DNA from: Erythrocercus mccallii
Taxonomy: Eukaryota > Chordata > Aves > Passeriformes > Dicruridae
Reading direction: 5' to 3'
NCBI GenBank assembly: GCA_013397435.1
Contig: VZRG01002507.1
Span: 8,628 to 72,627 of the forward strand
Length of the DNA: 64,000 bases
In this document: piece by piece, positions 60,236 through 64,000 of the stretch
How positions within the stretch are numbered: the first letter of the stretch is position 1
Layout: each line of letters begins with the position of its first letter
The notes under the pieces: model-generated
What the model saw: the letters and a program-made list of their open reading frames with translations, nothing else
Told to the model about the DNA's origin: nothing
Databases searched by the model: none
Made by a program: the position numbers and the translations under genes

Positions 60236-60459
60236 ACAGCACAAACACATCATCGAACAGCAAAAACACATTTAACAAAGCCAGCGAACCTCAGCTTGGG
60301 TGGGTAGGGGCCTGGGGGAAAAGGGATTTTTATTTTGTTGTGTGAAGGGAATGAATAATTCATAGGCAAATTCATTGACATGATAAATTCCTCCATTTCT
60401 CCTCTTTTGTGAATCGACAGCAAACAACTTCCCCATTCCTCCCCTCTGCATTTTCATTA

Positions 60460-60640
60460 TTCAGAATTATTCACTAAACAATTGCTTGGAATAATTCTGG
60501 GGAGCAGATTCTCTGCCGAGGATGTCGTGCTGACGTCAGTGGAACTGGAGCCAGCAGGAGCTCGGTTCGGAGGCCCGGAGCCTTCCAGCACCGGGATTTG
60601 GGCTCCAGCTTTGAGCCATCCCCACCCGAGGGGGCACAGA
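60460..60640. promoter_or_regulatory. CRE-containing candidate regulatory element
   Basis: A full palindromic CRE (TGACGTCA) at 60531-60538 lies after 'ttcagaattattcactaaac' and 'gcttggaataattctgggga', with several CpGs downstream. CREB/ATF-family factors bind this 8-mer. No transcription unit is visible nearby. Confidence 0.4.
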
Positions 60641-62384
60641 GAGGCTGGATCCTCCCCTTTGCCCTCTCATTACATGAGCAGAGTTCTGCAAATCGGGATT
60701 TCCACCATGACGATGGTATTTCCAAATGAGCGGAGGTTAGAATTGCTGGGATGCAGTGCGAAATTGCTGGGTGTCACACTGGCACCTCCAGCAGCACTTC
60801 TGCCACCGTGTCTCATCTCCAGCCCTGCAGGACCAAGGGATAAAGTGGGATTTCTCCATTTCCATTTCATCTGCTGCAAATGAGCCCTGCCCTTCCCAAG
60901 AACTCTCTGAATGCACTGCAAGGCTCACGAGTGCAGCCCTGCCTTTGATATTCACGGGAAGTGAAAAGAAAACAACCCAAGGTTTGCTTTTTAATTTCAT
61001 GGGAAATTTTGCAGGTGGCTTTTGCTCGGTTCTGCACTTCATTTATTCATTTACACACTGACCCAAACCCCACATGAACAACTGAATGTCTCCAGAATAC
61101 CACAGCTCTGACTCAGAAAGTCCTTGATATTTATCTGCCTGCAGTTTCCAATAAGTTAAACCTAGATGACCTAAAATACCAAATTTGGAGGGAGCTCTTT
61201 GGCTGATGACTCCCAGTATCTGACAGCAATTGTCTGGGGTGCATTTTCTGTATTTATTTATTATAAATGAGACACCTGACACCATGAGATCATAAGCAAT
61301 TTCCAGCTCTCTCCAAATCACCAGTAGGGTTCCAGTTTGGAGCCTCACAACATCATCAATTCTGCTGCAAAATTTTTCTGTGCTGATTGCCAGTAATTTG
61401 TAATGTGTAAGCTGGAGGGAGAGAATTGCTTGGAATTGCTACCAGTTCTCCTCTTCACCTTCTTGTGGAAATCAGCCCATGCTGAGCAGGCCAACTAGAC
61501 TGTTGTGACCACAAAACCCCTAAAAATCTGGAGATCTGATTCTCCTTTGATTGCCAACATGCAAACATCATATCCCTGTTTCCAGTCCTACCTCGGTGAG
61601 GATGCTGATTCCTTTGGTCATTTCTTTGGTTTAGCATTTGCTTTCCCCACATCACAGCCCTGCATTTGGATTTAGGTGAATTCCTGTCACCACCTTAGAC
61701 CTATCTGTTTACAGATTTGACAAAATAATTTCCCAGTGAGAGAAAACATTTCATAAACTTGATTTCTGCAAAAATCTGCAAAAATCAGGATCTTCTCTGG
61801 CTGCCAAAACCCTCTCATTAAAACGTCTCCCACCATGGTGAGGAAGATCTCCCATCAAGGGAACAAAAGTGCAAACCAGCTCTGCTTCCACGGAGCCTCA
61901 GATATTTGCCTGAGTGAGCAAGAAGGAGCTTCCTGTGCAGCTGAAATCCTCCGACATTTCCTTCTTTCCTCTTTAAATCCCTCCTTTGGTGCTTCTGCCC
62001 ACTCCAGGCCGTGCCACCAGAGCTGCAGGAGTGAGAATGTTCCTGGCAGTGAGGAATCCATTCCCTCCCATGTGGGAGCTCCTCATGCCCTGAGGATTCA
62101 TCCATCCCCCAGGGATGCTGAGCCGGCTCCAGCTGCAGGGGCAGATCTCACAGCCAACACACAAATTGATCATCCCTCGTTTCTGCAGAGATCAGGACAC
62201 ATCCAGGGGCTCACAGCCTCAGTCTCACTCTTGTTAAGATGTGCAGCCCTGTGCTCCAGAATGTCTCATTTCTGTTACAAGGCAGTTTTTCCTGCCCTCA
62301 TCCTCCTGGCCTGGTGTCTGTGGAAATGCCAACTCAAGTTCAAGTCCCTGGCTGTACCATGAGCCATCAACGAGCTGGTCCAAG

Positions 62385-62458
62385 ATGACCCTTCTCACTG
62401 AGGGGGTTGGGCTCAGTAACCTTTATTTGTCCCTTCCAACCCAAACCCTTCTACCCAG
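62385..62458 (+). mobile_element. Probable CR1 LINE 3' tail
   Basis: 'ggggttgggctcagtaacct' followed by 'tcccttccaacccaaaccct' and 'tctaccc' matches a CR1 3' terminus. It is very short and the boundaries are approximate. Confidence 0.55.
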
Positions 62459-64000
62459 CAGCTCCCGCTGTGTGGTGGGGACAGAAAGGATTTGACAGTG
62501 TGGCTCCAGGCTGAGAGCCAGGGCAGCCAGATGTCCATAAGGGACATCTAAGGGTTCTCCAGCTGCCCAAGGGAACTCTAGGTGGATGTGTCTCTGGATT
62601 TTGGCTTTGGCTGAACCCTGTCCTTTTGTTGGTAATTAAAAGCAATGGGTGCTGCAGCAGAGCAGAGTGACACAGAGCAGAGCCAGTGAGCCACCAAGCT
62701 TGTGAGACCAATAAATACAGACCGTGATTATTACGGACCCAAGGCCAAATCCCCATTCCCCCTTTACTCAGGGTAGTTCACACTACTGCAAAAGTAGGAG
62801 TGGGCTCAGCCATAATTTACATTTTATTTGCTCCGCAAACACCAGGCAGGGACCAGTGCCAGGCACCGCTGGGGACAGGGCAGAGGGGCTCAGTGTGGGC
62901 ATTGCCCCAAGCCCAGGGCAGCAATGCTGGCACAGTCGGTGCCCAGGAAACACAACCTGTCACTGCAGCATCCTTTGATTGGGGCTCCAGAGGACATTGT
63001 GTCCTTCAAAGAGGCTAAAACAGCAAACGAAATCAGACAGGATCTGGACAAAAAGCTCCCCAGCCCTAACTCCCCCACACCATCCTCTGAGACAGAGACC
63101 ATGAGTCAAAACCTTGCTCTTCCTCCTCCCCTCACAACACCCTCACTCCTCTCAGCTCTAATTAAAAGGAAGTGAGTGCTCAGAGCAGGGAGATGAATCC
63201 TGTTGTGAAAAGGGGTTGGGATGAATCATCTCTCGAGGGCATGGTCCTCCTGGGGGCTGGAGGGTCCTTCTGGAACAAGAGGCAGCTCCTCGGCAGTGAG
63301 GGACAGCCATGACTGCTCCCAGCCAGCCCTCACTGTGCCCTGTGCCAGCTGGCTCAGCTGTTGCCGTGGTGCTCTGGAGCATCCTTATCTCCCCAGGAGA
63401 GGCTTTCACTGAGCCCTCGAGCACTGGGAAGTAGAGATGCTCAACTCATCCCGCTCTGCAAATCCGTCACAGGGAGGATGGGAAGGGGAACAGCTCTTCC
63501 CTGCCTGTCACTCCATGGAGGCCTTGCCCTCCATTAGTGATAGCTGATTCATTCCCAACCAAGCTCAGGCAAAACTGATTGATGCCCCTGTGATGGGAAA
63601 CCAGCAGGAAGTTTAGCTCTGGCCTATAAAGGACCCACTGTGATTCAGGCAGCATGGGGGGCACGAAGAGCTTGGATCACGCTGTCCACAGGGCCTGAGG
63701 GTTGATCCATGCCAGGAGAGTTGTAAATCCACAGACTTTCCTTGCCAGAAGCTCTCTCCAGATTGGGCTGGCCATTTCCCAAGGGGGAGGGAAGTAGGCA
63801 CTGCCAGTACCCAGAACTGGAGTGTTGTTCCTGCTGTGCTCAGGAGGGGTGGCACCACATCTGGGAAGTTTGGGCACCTGGAGATGGACCCAAGTTTGCT
63901 GTGGGGACCGTGCCAACACCACGGTGTTGAGATGGGCTCCCAGGCCTGGGGTGGGAGGCGCCAGGTGTCCCTCACCAGCTCCTGCACCTGCAGCAGGGCT
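62459..64000. other. Non-coding sequence
   Basis: GC-moderate sequence without recognised genes or repeats. Short frames overlap on both strands. Confidence 0.5.

Larger units (their letters stand above)
59351..62384. other. Non-coding sequence with CpG-bearing islands
   Basis: No gene was recognised. Regulatory-looking sequence is concentrated at 60020-60800 (see separate entries). AT-rich sequence lies at 61120-61290 and 61720-61800. Confidence 0.42.

Noticed and set aside
1..64000. CRISPR arrays, bacterial operons, ribosome binding sites, phage or plasmid modules
   Set aside because: The sequence is vertebrate nuclear DNA. The tandem repeats lack unique spacers and no prokaryotic gene organisation exists.

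Overview
This window reads as vertebrate, most likely passerine-bird, nuclear DNA that carries no recognisable protein-coding gene, rRNA or tRNA. The case for a bird is the density of short, 5'-truncated CR1-type LINE ends. These have characteristic 3' tails (a 'cccttccaacccaaaccattct'-like block followed by degenerate ATTCTGTG repeats) on the + strand, or their mirror image beginning 'gaatcacagaatc' on the - strand. A solo LTR at 5681-6169 resembles songbird endogenous-retrovirus LTRs, which makes a passerine likely; that assignment is from memory and was not searched. Open frames are short, lack recognisable domains, and mostly lie in repeats or overlap on both strands. The window is best read as intergenic or deep intronic sequence with no assignable gene neighbourhood.

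Layout. 1-4.4 kb: CR1 tail, a GATA-motif cluster and a 23-bp minisatellite (2101-2300). 4.4-8.5 kb: CR1, solo LTR, a 24-copy 26/27-bp minisatellite (7697-8330) and a perfect 12-bp-arm inverted repeat. 8.5-20 kb: largely unique sequence with CR1 fragments and a 19-bp minisatellite (19945-20186). 20-31 kb: several AT-rich blocks that look like conserved regulatory DNA, a 30-bp perfect polypyrimidine repeat with G-quadruplex potential (22741-22916), and two abutting CR1 fragments. 31-39 kb: two same-orientation CR1 copies that keep a decayed piece of the reverse-transcriptase ORF end, plus an inverted relative. An assembly gap of 630 N lies at 39131-39760. 40-64 kb: more CR1 tails, a possible ancient CR1-like relic, and further regulatory-looking blocks around 42.0, 52.1, 55.3, 58.5 and 60.0-60.8 kb.

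No operon-like or pathway organisation exists here. If the window has a function it is most plausibly cis-regulatory: islands of AT-rich, homeodomain/GATA/POU/CRE-motif-bearing sequence separated by GC-richer neutral DNA and CR1 debris. I found no convincing undescribed biological system. The strongest structural curiosities are the three minisatellites that share a five-unit higher-order period, the palindrome next to one of them, the quadruplex-prone polypurine repeat, and the dense palindromic GCGTG cluster. Conservation claims are impressions from base composition and motif content, since no alignment could be run.
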